Shown here one piece after another: positions 7,338 through 14,155 of a stretch of DNA of 15,764 bases. This DNA comes from an uncultured Sphingomonadales bacterium (lineage in GTDB: Bacteria > Pseudomonadota > Alphaproteobacteria > Sphingomonadales > Sphingomonadaceae). How positions within the stretch are numbered: the first letter of the stretch is position 1; each line of letters opens with the position of its first letter. The notes below the pieces were generated by a model. That model was given only the letters and a program-made list of their open reading frames with translations. It was not told the origin of the DNA and did not search any database. The position numbers were made by a program, and so were the translations under genes. Location of the stretch: positions 1 to 15,764 of the forward strand of contig CAJBSR010000291.1 in NCBI GenBank assembly GCA_903958285.1, given 5' to 3'.

Positions 7338-7522
7338 AGAACGCTATTCTTTCAAGCCTTTTGGCCCTTTGGTTGGTCGCGTCCTTCGGCCTGTGGCTCT
7401 TAGGCTTGGGCTTTTCGGGTGATTGGGTTCCTCCCATAAATTTCGGCACCGTCATTGGCATCTATGCGCCCTGGCTAATATTCGCAGTTCTAGTTGCCCG
7501 CAAACTGCTCAATCAAAAGTGA
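7334..7522 (+). CDS. Small two-helix membrane protein in the suf operon
   Basis: 62-residue protein of unknown function, starting with GTG that overlaps the sufB stop by 4 bp (GTGA). It is almost entirely hydrophobic with two predicted membrane helices (about residues 5-26 and 36-56), joined by a short loop with WVPP and ending in ARKLLNQK. The first helix has a tryptophan-rich LWLLGLGF run. The gap to sufC is 9 bp. The coupled overlap and lack of internal stops support a real gene rather than chance. It was not recognised as a known family. Being locked between two cytosolic suf subunits is unusual; nothing in the sequence shows a role in Fe-S assembly. Confidence 0.7.
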   Translation: MKNAILSSLLALWLVASFGLWLLGLGFSGDWVPPINFGTVIGIYAPWLIFAVLVARKLLNQK

Positions 7523-7531
7523 AGTAACCAG

Positions 7532-8365
7532 ATGCTCCAAATCAATAACCTCCACGCCACCGTCGCCGACAAGCCGATCCTGAAAGGCCTGTCGCTTCAG
7601 GTCAACGCGGGCGAAATCCACGCGATCATGGGCCCCAACGGTGCGGGCAAATCCACGCTCACCTACACGCTCGGTGGTCGTCCGGGCTATGAGGTGACGG
7701 ACGGGACAGTTACCTTCCAACCTCGTCACCCCGTGCTTGACACGGGGTTAGGCTTGTCCGCGGGCGCAGAAAAAAGCCAAGCCCCGCATCACGTGTGGGG
7801 CGACGGTGAGGGTGTGGACCTCCTCGCCCTCGCGCCGCATGAACGCGCCGCCGCGGGCCTGTTCCTTGGCTTCCAATATCCGGTCGAAATCCCCGGTGTG
7901 TCGAACGTGCAGTTCCTGCGTGAGGCACTTAATTCCCAGCGCAAGGTGCGCGGTGAAGATCCCCTATCCGGCGGCGAATTCCTGAAGATCGCGCGCGCGC
8001 AGGCCGATGCGATGGGCATGGACATGGAGATGCTCAAGCGCCCGGTGAACGTCGGCTTTTCGGGCGGCGAAAAGAAGCGCAACGAGATGGTCCAGATGGG
8101 CATTCTCGACCCCGTGCTCGCCATCCTTGATGAGACCGACAGCGGACTCGACATCGACGCGCTGCGCGTGGTGGGCGACGGCATCAACCGCATCATGCGC
8201 AAGCCCGACAAGGCCGTGCTGCTCATCACCCATTATCAGCGCCTGCTCGACTATGTGAAGCCCGACTTCGTCCATGTGCTGGCCGGCGGCCGCATCGTGA
8301 AATCCGGCGGGCCGGAACTGGCTCTGGAGCTTGAGGAAGAAGGCTATAAGGAGATCGCGGCGTGA
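7532..8365 (+). CDS. sufC: Fe-S assembly ATPase SufC with an in-frame repeat insertion
   Basis: ABC-type ATPase subunit of SufBCD whose ATP-driven dimerisation remodels the SufB-SufD scaffold. Motifs: Walker A GPNGAGKST (34-42), Q-loop FQYPVEIPG, signature FSGGEKKR (from 176), Walker B LAILDETDSGLD with Asp200 and Glu201, and the H-loop His234 in ITHYQ. At 277 residues it is about 28 longer than ordinary SufC. The extra length falls between VTF (60-62) and VDLLAL (95-100), where relatives have only a few residues such as DG. It is encoded by the palindromic element at 7724-7805. All catalytic motifs are intact, so the protein is probably functional with an enlarged surface loop. The stop overlaps the next gene's GTG. 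Confidence 0.97.
   Translation: MLQINNLHATVADKPILKGLSLQVNAGEIHAIMGPNGAGKSTLTYTLGGRPGYEVTDGTVTFQPRHPVLDTGLGLSAGAEKSQAPHHVWGDGEGVDLLALAPHERAAAGLFLGFQYPVEIPGVSNVQFLREALNSQRKVRGEDPLSGGEFLKIARAQADAMGMDMEMLKRPVNVGFSGGEKKRNEMVQMGILDPVLAILDETDSGLDIDALRVVGDGINRIMRKPDKAVLLITHYQRLLDYVKPDFVHVLAGGRIVKSGGPELALELEEEGYKEIAA
7724..7805. repeat. REP-doublet-like palindromic element inside sufC
   Basis: 82-bp element with 32-bp imperfect terminal inverted repeats: bases 7724-7755 match the reverse complement of 7774-7805 at 23 of 32 positions, and most mismatches are transitions. Each arm also folds alone: ACCCCGTG-CTTGA-CACGGGGT (7728-7748, perfect) and GCCCCGCA-TCACG-TGTGGGGC (7781-7801, one G-T pair), with GGCTT (7751-7755) able to pair with AAGCC (7774-7778). 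The central spacer is 18 bases. It encodes residues 65-92 (RHPVLDTGLG and so on) without a stop. Exact insertion boundaries and any target duplication are unclear. Confidence 0.85.
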
Positions 8366-8925
8366 CGGGGATAGCAACAGAACCGTTGGTAGACTTGCAG
8401 CGCGATTACCTGCGCGACAGCACCGCAGGAATGCCGATGGGCGGCTTCATTGCCTGGGCCGCACTGGCCATCATCTCCTGGCAGATGGGCGATGCGATGC
8501 CAACATGGATCGCCTTCACCGCAGCCGCAGCGCCCGTTCCGCTATCCATCGTGATCGACAAGCTGCGCGGCGCTCCGGGCCTGTCCACGCAATCGAGCAA
8601 GAACCCGCTGACGCAGCTGTTCATGCGCTTCATTTTTGTGATTGCGCTGATCATCCCGTTCGTCATTTTCAGCGCCATCGCCGCGAAATCGATTGCCCTG
8701 TTGGTGCTTGGGCTCGCCATTCTCGCAGGGATGATCTGGGTGCCGCACGGCTGGGCCGCAGATGACAAGGCGGGCATGATCCACTTCGTCATCCGATGCG
8801 CGCTTTGCTACGGCGCCTATTTGTTTGTGCCCGCACCCATGCAGACCGCCGCCATCGCAGGCGCCGCTGCGTTGACCTATGTCTATGCCATCTGGGCGAT
8901 GAAGAAGCCGGGCGACGCCCGATGA
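8362..8925 (+). CDS. Multi-helix inner-membrane protein in the suf operon (DUF7010-like)
   Basis: 187-residue integral membrane protein with about six predicted helices (near 25-42, 48-66, 87-105, 110-126, 138-156 and 160-178). A soluble N-terminus (DLQRDYLRDSTAG) precedes them and a basic tail (MKKPGDAR) follows. The pattern DLxRDY ... KLRG ... SSKNPLTQLF ... WVPHGWAADDKAG resembles the uncharacterised DUF7010 membrane family; that assignment is from memory and needs a profile search. GTG 8362 overlaps the sufC stop by 4 bp and its own stop overlaps the sufD ATG by 4 bp, so it is translated as part of the operon. Its role is unknown. Confidence 0.82.
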   Translation: MTGIATEPLVDLQRDYLRDSTAGMPMGGFIAWAALAIISWQMGDAMPTWIAFTAAAAPVPLSIVIDKLRGAPGLSTQSSKNPLTQLFMRFIFVIALIIPFVIFSAIAAKSIALLVLGLAILAGMIWVPHGWAADDKAGMIHFVIRCALCYGAYLFVPAPMQTAAIAGAAALTYVYAIWAMKKPGDAR

Positions 8926-9647
8926 CACACCTCCCCACCCGTCGCGATGAAGCCTGGCGTTATGCCGATCTGGACGCGGTCTCCAAGCTGTGGCCGCTGC
9001 CAGCGGCGGAACACATTGTGGTGCCTGCAGGCGGCCAATGGGCCCGCTCCATCGTGCAGGATGCAGGCGGCGTCCATCAGATCAAGATGAGCCTCGGTAA
9101 GGGGGCGGTTGCATCCCTGTATGTGCTCAACATCGGCGGCGATTATGGGCGGATTGAGCTCGACGTGACGCTGCATGACGGCGCAGACTTTAAGCTGGGC
9201 GGAGCGCAGATTGGCGGCGGCGCGCAGACGCTGGAGATCGTGACCACGGTCACCCATGCCGAACCGAACGCCACCAGCCAGCAGACGGTTCGCTCCGTGC
9301 TCGCAGGCCATGCGACCGGCACCTATCTTGGCAAGGTGGCTGTGGCGCGCGATGCGCAGCAAACGGACAGCACGCAATCGGTCAAAGCCATGTTGCTTGA
9401 TCGCACGGCGACGGCCAACGCCAAGCCCGAGCTCGAAATCTTCGCCGACGACGTGAAGTGTGCCCATGGCTGCGCGATTGGGGAACTTGACCCCGTCGCG
9501 CTTTTCTATCTGGAATCCCGCGGCCTTTCGCCTGCCGACGCGCAGACGCTGCTGTTGCAGGCGTTTGTCTCAGGCGTGTTTGATGGCGCTGAGGATGCGG
9601 ACGCGTTGCAGGCATTGGCGCTGGAAAAGCTGGGGGCATTGGCGTGA
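8922..9647 (+). CDS. sufD: Fe-S cluster assembly protein SufD (short form)
   Basis: 241-residue SufD, the partner of SufB in the SufBC2D scaffold. It begins MTHLPTRRDEAWRYADLDA, the conserved N-terminal segment (RxEaWRYtdL). It carries KCAHGCAIGELDPVALFYL, where His182 aligns with E. coli SufD His360, a residue tied to iron handling at the SufB-SufD interface. The protein is much shorter than the E. coli form (about 420 residues), mainly through a reduced central beta-helix; short SufD proteins are, to my knowledge, usual in sphingomonads. The ATG overlaps the upstream stop and the TGA overlaps the sufS GTG. A longer in-frame start within the membrane gene is rejected. Confidence 0.95.
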   Translation: MTHLPTRRDEAWRYADLDAVSKLWPLPAAEHIVVPAGGQWARSIVQDAGGVHQIKMSLGKGAVASLYVLNIGGDYGRIELDVTLHDGADFKLGGAQIGGGAQTLEIVTTVTHAEPNATSQQTVRSVLAGHATGTYLGKVAVARDAQQTDSTQSVKAMLLDRTATANAKPELEIFADDVKCAHGCAIGELDPVALFYLESRGLSPADAQTLLLQAFVSGVFDGAEDADALQALALEKLGALA

Positions 9648-10942
9648 GCGGAGTGACCATCGACAAGCCCCTCCCTTCCAATGGAGGGGTTGGGGTGGAT
9701 GAGCCACACAACTCGCTGTCGCTCGCACCCACCCCCGGCCCCTCCCTTGGAAGGGAGGGGGGCATTCGTGCCGACTTTCCCGGTCTCGCCAATAACTGGC
9801 GCTATCTCGACACCGGCGCGACGGCGCAGAAGCCGCAGGTGGTGATCGACGCGTTGGCGCGGGCGATGGGGGCGGAGTACGCGACCGTCCACCGCGGCGT
9901 CTATGCGCGTTCCGCCAATATGACGCTGGCCTTTGAGGCCGCCCGCCGCAAGGTCGCCAAGTTCATCGGCGCGACGGACGAGCGCGAGATTGTCTTTACC
10001 CGCGGTGCGACCGAGGCGATCAACCTCGTCGCGCACAGCTGGGGCAACCAGTTGAAGGCCGGCGACCGCATCCTTTTGTCGGTGCTGGAGCATCATTCGA
10101 ATATCGTTCCCTGGCAGTTGCTTAGGGACCGGACCGGCGTGGAGATTGATGTCTGCCCGCTGACGGAAGATGGCCGGATCGATCTGGATGCCGCGGAAAA
10201 AATGCTGACGCCGGCGCATAAGCTCGTCGCATTCGCGCATATTTCCAATGTGTTAGGGTCGGTCCTCGACGCCAAGCGGGCGGCGAACATGGCGCATGCG
10301 GTGGGCGCCAAGTTGCTGCTCGATGGCTGTCAGGCGGTGCCGCATATGGCCGTTGATGTTGCCGCACTTGATTGTGATTTCTACGTTTTCTCCGCGCACA
10401 AGCTTTATGGCCCGACCGGGATCGGTGCGTTGTGGGCGCGCTACGACATCCTTGATGCCATGCCGCCGTGGCACGGGGGTGGCGCGATGATCGACCGGGT
10501 GTCGTTCGAGCGCACGACCTATGCCCCGCCCCCTGCGCGGTTCGAAGCGGGCACGCCTGCCATCGTCGAAGTGATCGCGCTGGCCGCTGCCATTGATTAT
10601 GTCGAGGCTATCGGGCTGGACGTCATCCACGCGCATGAACAGGCACTCGTCCGTGAAACGCGCGATGCGCTGCGCCGCATGAACAGCATCCGTCTGTTCG
10701 GGCCGGACGACGCGGCGGGCATCGTTTCCTTTGAGGTCGAAGGGGTGCATCCGCATGATGTCGGCACCATATTGGACGAAGAAAATGTGGCGATCCGCGC
10801 GGGGCACCATTGTGCCCAGCCGCTGATGGACCATTTGGGGGTGGCGGCCACTGCGCGCGCCAGCTTTGGCATTTACAATGACGTGGAAGACGTCGCCGCG
10901 CTGGTGCGCGGTCTGGAACGAGTGAAGAGGATTTTCGGATGA
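9644..10942 (+). CDS. sufS: Cysteine desulfurase SufS with an in-frame N-terminal repeat insertion
   Basis: PLP-dependent group II cysteine desulfurase that takes sulfur from cysteine for the Suf scaffold. PLP Lys253 lies in FSAHKLYGPTG and the persulfide Cys390 in RAGHHCAQPLM; their spacing (137) is close to that in E. coli SufS. TRGATEAINLVA is the usual cofactor-site stretch. The 432-residue protein carries a low-complexity N-terminal segment (residues 9-39) encoded by the palindromic element at 9668-9760. Without those 31 codons the start reads MSGVTIDK-G-IRADFPGL, like ordinary SufS (E. coli VDKVRADFP). GTG 9644 overlaps the sufD stop and has a G-rich Shine-Dalgarno. No SufE or SufU partner gene is present in the window. 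Confidence 0.96.
   Translation: MSGVTIDKPLPSNGGVGVDEPHNSLSLAPTPGPSLGREGGIRADFPGLANNWRYLDTGATAQKPQVVIDALARAMGAEYATVHRGVYARSANMTLAFEAARRKVAKFIGATDEREIVFTRGATEAINLVAHSWGNQLKAGDRILLSVLEHHSNIVPWQLLRDRTGVEIDVCPLTEDGRIDLDAAEKMLTPAHKLVAFAHISNVLGSVLDAKRAANMAHAVGAKLLLDGCQAVPHMAVDVAALDCDFYVFSAHKLYGPTGIGALWARYDILDAMPPWHGGGAMIDRVSFERTTYAPPPARFEAGTPAIVEVIALAAAIDYVEAIGLDVIHAHEQALVRETRDALRRMNSIRLFGPDDAAGIVSFEVEGVHPHDVGTILDEENVAIRAGHHCAQPLMDHLGVAATARASFGIYNDVEDVAALVRGLERVKRIFG
9668..9760. repeat. REP-doublet-like palindromic element inside sufS
   Basis: 93-bp element, exactly 31 codons. The left arm (9668-9701) and the reverse complement of the right arm (9726-9760) share CCCCTCCCTTCCAA, then after one mismatch GGAGGGG, then after a TT/CC difference GGGG, and with a one-base gap TGG-TG. 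Each arm also folds on itself: CCCCTCC (9668-9674) with GGAGGGG (9683-9689), and CCCCTCCCTT (9739-9748) with AAGGGAGGGG (9751-9760) around GG. A 24-base spacer lies between. It encodes SufS residues 9-39 with no stop. Its sequence differs from the sufC element. Confidence 0.87.
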
Positions 10943-11403
10943 GTGATGAGATCCGGATTGAAGAAGTCGACAGCGTCCCCCCGCCGCCCAAGGCGCGCGT
11001 GTCGGATGTAGAAGCCCCTGCTGAAAAGCTGGAGCGCAAGAAGGATTATCTGGAAGGGTTCCTCGCGCAAAAACCTGCCTCCGTGCCCGCAGGTGAGCCG
11101 GGTGGCGACCTTCACGATGAGGTTGTCGCCGCGCTCAAGGAGATCTTTGATCCGGAAATTCCGGTCAACATTTACGACCTCGGTCTCATCTACAATGTCG
11201 AGGTCAATGGCGGCCATGTGAACGTCACGATGACGCTGACGACACCGCATTGCCCGGTTGCGGAATCAATGCCGGGCGAAGTCGAGCTGCGCGTCGGCGC
11301 GGTTCCGGGCGTTGGCGATTGTGAGGTCCACCTTGTTTGGGATCCACCATGGTCGCCCGCCAATATGACCGATGAAGCCCGTTTGGAGTTGGGAATGCTA
11401 TGA
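10939..11403 (+). CDS. sufT: SUF-associated DUF59/MIP18-family protein SufT
   Basis: 154-residue Fe-S maturation factor of the MIP18 (DUF59) family. Members help mature Fe-S proteins; the precise biochemistry is less settled than for SufBCD. The conserved core holds DPEIPVNIYDLGLIY (71-85) and LTTPHCPVAESMPGEVE with the invariant Cys105, and ends DPPWSPANMTDEARLELGML. The first 55 or so residues are a charged, proline-containing extension (VPPPPKAR; EKLERKKDYLEGFL) seen in SUF-linked members. The ATG overlaps the sufS stop and the stop overlaps the next ATG, each by 4 bp. Confidence 0.93.
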   Translation: MSDEIRIEEVDSVPPPPKARVSDVEAPAEKLERKKDYLEGFLAQKPASVPAGEPGGDLHDEVVAALKEIFDPEIPVNIYDLGLIYNVEVNGGHVNVTMTLTTPHCPVAESMPGEVELRVGAVPGVGDCEVHLVWDPPWSPANMTDEARLELGML

Positions 11404-11759
11404 GCACCGAAACCAAAATCCGCGCCCGTCCCGCCGCTGTTTTGCTGACGCCGCCTGCTGAAGCCCGCATCGCTGATCTCATGTCCAAAGCCCCCGAGGG
11501 CACCATTGGCGTCAAGCTCTCCACCCCGCGCCGGGGGTGTTCGGGCCTTGCCTATTCGGTCGATTATGTGAACGAATCCAACAGCTTCGATGAACGCATC
11601 GAAACGCCGGGCGGCGTGCTTTTTATCGATGGCGCGTCGGTTCTGTACCTTGTCGGCTCGACGATGGACTGGCAAGAAGATGACTTCACCGCAGGGTTTG
11701 TCTTCAACAATCCCAATGCCAAAGGCAGCTGCGGGTGTGGGGAGAGTTTCACGATATGA
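11400..11759 (+). CDS. sufA: A-type Fe-S carrier protein (SufA/HesB/IscA family)
   Basis: 119-residue A-type carrier that receives clusters from the Suf scaffold and hands them to apoproteins. The three ligand cysteines are present: Cys47 in RRGCSGLAYSV, and Cys111 and Cys113 in GSCGCGESF. Length is typical of the family. The symbol follows operon position; by sequence alone it could equally be called IscA or ErpA. ATG 11400 overlaps the sufT stop (ATGA). Its own stop overlaps the ATG of a metallo-beta-lactamase gene in the same way, so the transcript probably continues. Confidence 0.94.
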   Translation: MSTETKIRARPAAVLLTPPAEARIADLMSKAPEGTIGVKLSTPRRGCSGLAYSVDYVNESNSFDERIETPGGVLFIDGASVLYLVGSTMDWQEDDFTAGFVFNNPNAKGSCGCGESFTI

Positions 11760-12820
11760 AGACATCAGGCCGGATCGCACTCACTCTCTCCGGCCTCTTG
11801 GTCCTCGCTGGCGGCATCGCTTTCGCCAATCGTGATACCATCATGATGCGCGTCTTTGAACGTGCGCTCGACAAGGCGATGGCGCGCGACGTGATGGCGA
11901 CGCTCGACCCCAAAGCGCTCCATGTCGGCTTTTGTGGTACAGGGTCTCCCCTGCCGAGCCGGGACCGGGCTTCTGCCTGCACCGTCGTTGTCGCGGACGG
12001 TAAGCTGTTCATTTTTGATGCAGGCGAAGGCGCGGGCGAAACGCTCTCAATGATGGGCCTCCCGCTCGGCAAAGTGCAAGGCGTGTTCCTGACACACCTC
12101 CATTCCGATCATTTTGAAGGGCTTGGCCCGCTCGCGCTGCAACGCTGGGCAGGGACGAGTGCCGCAACGGCGCTTCCGATCATCGGACCCGAAGGCACGC
12201 AGAAAATCGCCGAAGGTTTGAACATCGCTTATAGCCCGGATGGCGGCTTTCGAATCGCGCATCACGGCACAGCTGCAGTCCCGCCGTCGGGCTTCGGCTT
12301 TGCATCCACAGTGATCAATCCCGGTGTCGTCTATGATAAGGATGGCGTGAAGATCACCGCGTTCCCGGTCAGCCATGGCCCAATCTCTCCCGCCTTCGGT
12401 TATCGGGTCGACTGGCAGGGCAAGAGCGTGACGATCAGCGGAGACACAACCACCGACCCGTCCATCGCCAAGATCGCCAAAGGCAGCGACGTGCTGGTCT
12501 ATGAAGTCCTCCAGCCGCGCCTTGTTGAAGAAATGGCCAAAGCCGCAGAACGGAACGGACAACCGGGCCGCGCCAAGATTTTCCGCGATATCCAGAATTA
12601 TCACATCACGCCCGAAGCCGCCGCTGACAGCGCGACAGCGGCAGGCGCGAAAATGCTCGCCTTCACGCACGTCGTGCCGTCATTGCCAAAGCCGCTGATG
12701 CGGCTGGTTACGCTGGGCGCGGATAAGCATTATGCCGGCCCCATCCGCACGATGCGCGATGGTGATCTTCTAAGCATCACCGGCAAGGGTGAGCCGGACT
12801 ATCGGAATCTGCTGGACTAG
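11756..12820 (+). CDS. Membrane-anchored or exported metallo-beta-lactamase-fold hydrolase (RNase Z/arylsulfatase-like clade)
   Basis: 354-residue metallo-beta-lactamase-fold protein. Metal-binding residues appear in THLHSDH (His114, His116, Asp118, His119), SHGP (His207), SGDTTTD (Asp230) and FTHVVPS (His305). This pattern, with FCGTGSPLPSRDRASA at the start of the domain, is that of the ribonuclease Z and AtsA-type arylsulfatase branch. An N-terminal hydrophobic segment (RIALTLSGLLVLAGGIAFA) is a signal or membrane anchor, which argues against a tRNA-processing role and for an envelope enzyme. The substrate is unknown. ATG 11756 overlaps the sufA stop by 4 bp; a frame start 21 bases earlier is less likely. 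Confidence 0.87.
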   Translation: MKTSGRIALTLSGLLVLAGGIAFANRDTIMMRVFERALDKAMARDVMATLDPKALHVGFCGTGSPLPSRDRASACTVVVADGKLFIFDAGEGAGETLSMMGLPLGKVQGVFLTHLHSDHFEGLGPLALQRWAGTSAATALPIIGPEGTQKIAEGLNIAYSPDGGFRIAHHGTAAVPPSGFGFASTVINPGVVYDKDGVKITAFPVSHGPISPAFGYRVDWQGKSVTISGDTTTDPSIAKIAKGSDVLVYEVLQPRLVEEMAKAAERNGQPGRAKIFRDIQNYHITPEAAADSATAAGAKMLAFTHVVPSLPKPLMRLVTLGADKHYAGPIRTMRDGDLLSITGKGEPDYRNLLD

Positions 12821-12849
12821 ACCCGCGCCTTTCGCGCAAGAAAGCCCTT

Positions 12850-13509
12850 ATGTCTGCCAAACCACCGCTCCAAGCCGCCATCATCCCCGTCACGCCGTTG
12901 CAGCAGAATTGCTGCCTCATCTGGTGCACGGAAACGATGCGTGGCGCCTTTACCGATCCCGGTGGAGATCTGGCGCTGCTCAAAGGCGCGGCGGCCAAGC
13001 AAGGCGTGACGATTGAAAAGCTGCTCATCACCCATGGTCATCTCGACCATTGTGGGCAGGCGGGCATCCTTGCCAAGGAACTTGGCGTGCCAATCGAAGG
13101 CCCGCATGAGGATGACCGCTTCTGGATCGCGCAGCTGGATGACGACGGGAAGCGCTGGGGCATGGACGCCCGGACATTTGAGCCTGACCGCTGGCTGGTG
13201 GACGGCGATACCGTCACGGTCGGCAACCTTACACTCGACGTCATCCACTGTCCCGGCCACACGCCGGGCCATGTCGTCTTCTATCACGCCCCATCGCACT
13301 TCGCGGTGGTCGGGGACGTGCTGTTTCAGGGGTCAATTGGCCGGACGGACTTCCCCAAGGGCAACCACCAGCAACTGATCGATTCAATCACGCAGAAGCT
13401 GTGGCCATTGGGCAGCGAAACCGCCTTCGTACCGGGCCATGGGCCCATGTCCACCTTCGGACATGAGCGCAAGACCAACGGCTATGTGTCGGACTATCTG
13501 CTGGCCTGA
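12850..13509 (+). CDS. Metallo-beta-lactamase-fold hydrolase, glyoxalase II-like (YcbL type)
   Basis: 219-residue cytosolic hydrolase of the small glyoxalase II group. Zinc ligands are THGHLDH (His62, His64, Asp66, His67), His137 in CPGHTPGH, Asp156 in VVGDVLF and His197 in VPGHGP. It lacks the C-terminal helical domain of full hydroxyacylglutathione hydrolase, as is usual for YcbL-like proteins. Possible substrates are S-lactoylglutathione or other thioesters; the sequence does not decide. It starts 29 bp after the preceding hydrolase on the same strand with only a weak ribosome-binding site, and ends base to base against the convergent gst gene with no visible terminator between. Confidence 0.92.
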   Translation: MSAKPPLQAAIIPVTPLQQNCCLIWCTETMRGAFTDPGGDLALLKGAAAKQGVTIEKLLITHGHLDHCGQAGILAKELGVPIEGPHEDDRFWIAQLDDDGKRWGMDARTFEPDRWLVDGDTVTVGNLTLDVIHCPGHTPGHVVFYHAPSHFAVVGDVLFQGSIGRTDFPKGNHQQLIDSITQKLWPLGSETAFVPGHGPMSTFGHERKTNGYVSDYLLA

Positions 13510-14145
13510 TTAACGCCCCAGTATCTTCTTCTCCCGCGCAATCCATGTGGCAAAGCTCGGACGTCCGAAGATCGACGCGAGATAGGCCGTCAGCTTCGGA
13601 TAGGTCGCAGCATCGGGCACCATGCCGCAATGCGCGGCATTCACAAAGCTGGTGGCCGCCGAAATGTCAGCCAGCGAAAACGCATCGCCCACCAGATATC
13701 CCGACGCCGGAATGACGCTTTCCAGATAGTCGCACACCGGGACAAACTCAGCCTCGCCCTGCGCGATCAGGGCCGCATCGCCCTCCTTCTTCAGGAAGCG
13801 CGGGGAAACGATAGTGTTGAAGAAAACCTTGCCTGCTGCCGCTGCAACAATCGTGTCTCCAAACTCGTCAAACCAGACGGTCCGGGCGCGCCCTTGCGCA
13901 TCGGCCGGGATGAGGCTGTGCTCCGGCTGCTTAGTGTCAAGATAGGTCACGATGGCGGTTGAATCCGAAATGCTAAAATCACCGTCGCGCAGCGCTGGCA
14001 TTTTGCGGAAGGGGCTGCACGCGTTGAAGTCCGGATTCGGATCACCGATGCCGACGGGCACCAATTCCAGTTCAATGCCCTTTTCGGCGGCGAAGACGAG
14101 CACCTTGCGGACAAAGGGGGAAATCGGGCTGCCGTAGAGGATCAT
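13510..14145 (-). CDS. Glutathione S-transferase family protein
   Basis: 211-residue thioredoxin-fold plus helical-domain protein. The N-terminal domain shows MILYGSPISPFVRKVL (residues 1-16), the cis-proline loop KMPALRDGD (Pro50) and the glutathione gamma-glutamyl-binding pair in SDSTAIVTYL (61-63). The C-terminal domain has YLVGDAFSLADISAAT, the conserved N-capping box. Serines occupy the usual catalytic region near residues 6-9. It could conjugate glutathione to electrophiles or act as an isomerase; no substrate can be named. ATG 14145 is chosen because the fold starts there and AAGGA lies 7 bases upstream. A longer frame to 14229 runs across the palindromes and is rejected. Confidence 0.92.
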   Translation of the reverse strand: MILYGSPISPFVRKVLVFAAEKGIELELVPVGIGDPNPDFNACSPFRKMPALRDGDFSISDSTAIVTYLDTKQPEHSLIPADAQGRARTVWFDEFGDTIVAAAAGKVFFNTIVSPRFLKKEGDAALIAQGEAEFVPVCDYLESVIPASGYLVGDAFSLADISAATSFVNAAHCGMVPDAATYPKLTAYLASIFGRPSFATWIAREKKILGR

Positions 14146-14155
14146 CTTCAAGTCC

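Noticed and set aside
7724..7805. SufC as a frameshifted or broken gene
   Set aside because: The frame is open throughout, all ATPase motifs follow in frame, and the extra segment is a tidy inverted-repeat element rather than random sequence.
7724..7805. The sufC repeat as a Rho-independent terminator inside the gene
   Set aside because: The hairpins are not followed by a T run on either strand, so intrinsic termination is unlikely.
9768..9770. GTG just after the sufS repeat as an alternative start
   Set aside because: It is not in the sufS reading frame; only the ATT at 9764 is in frame near the repeat's Shine-Dalgarno-like sequence.
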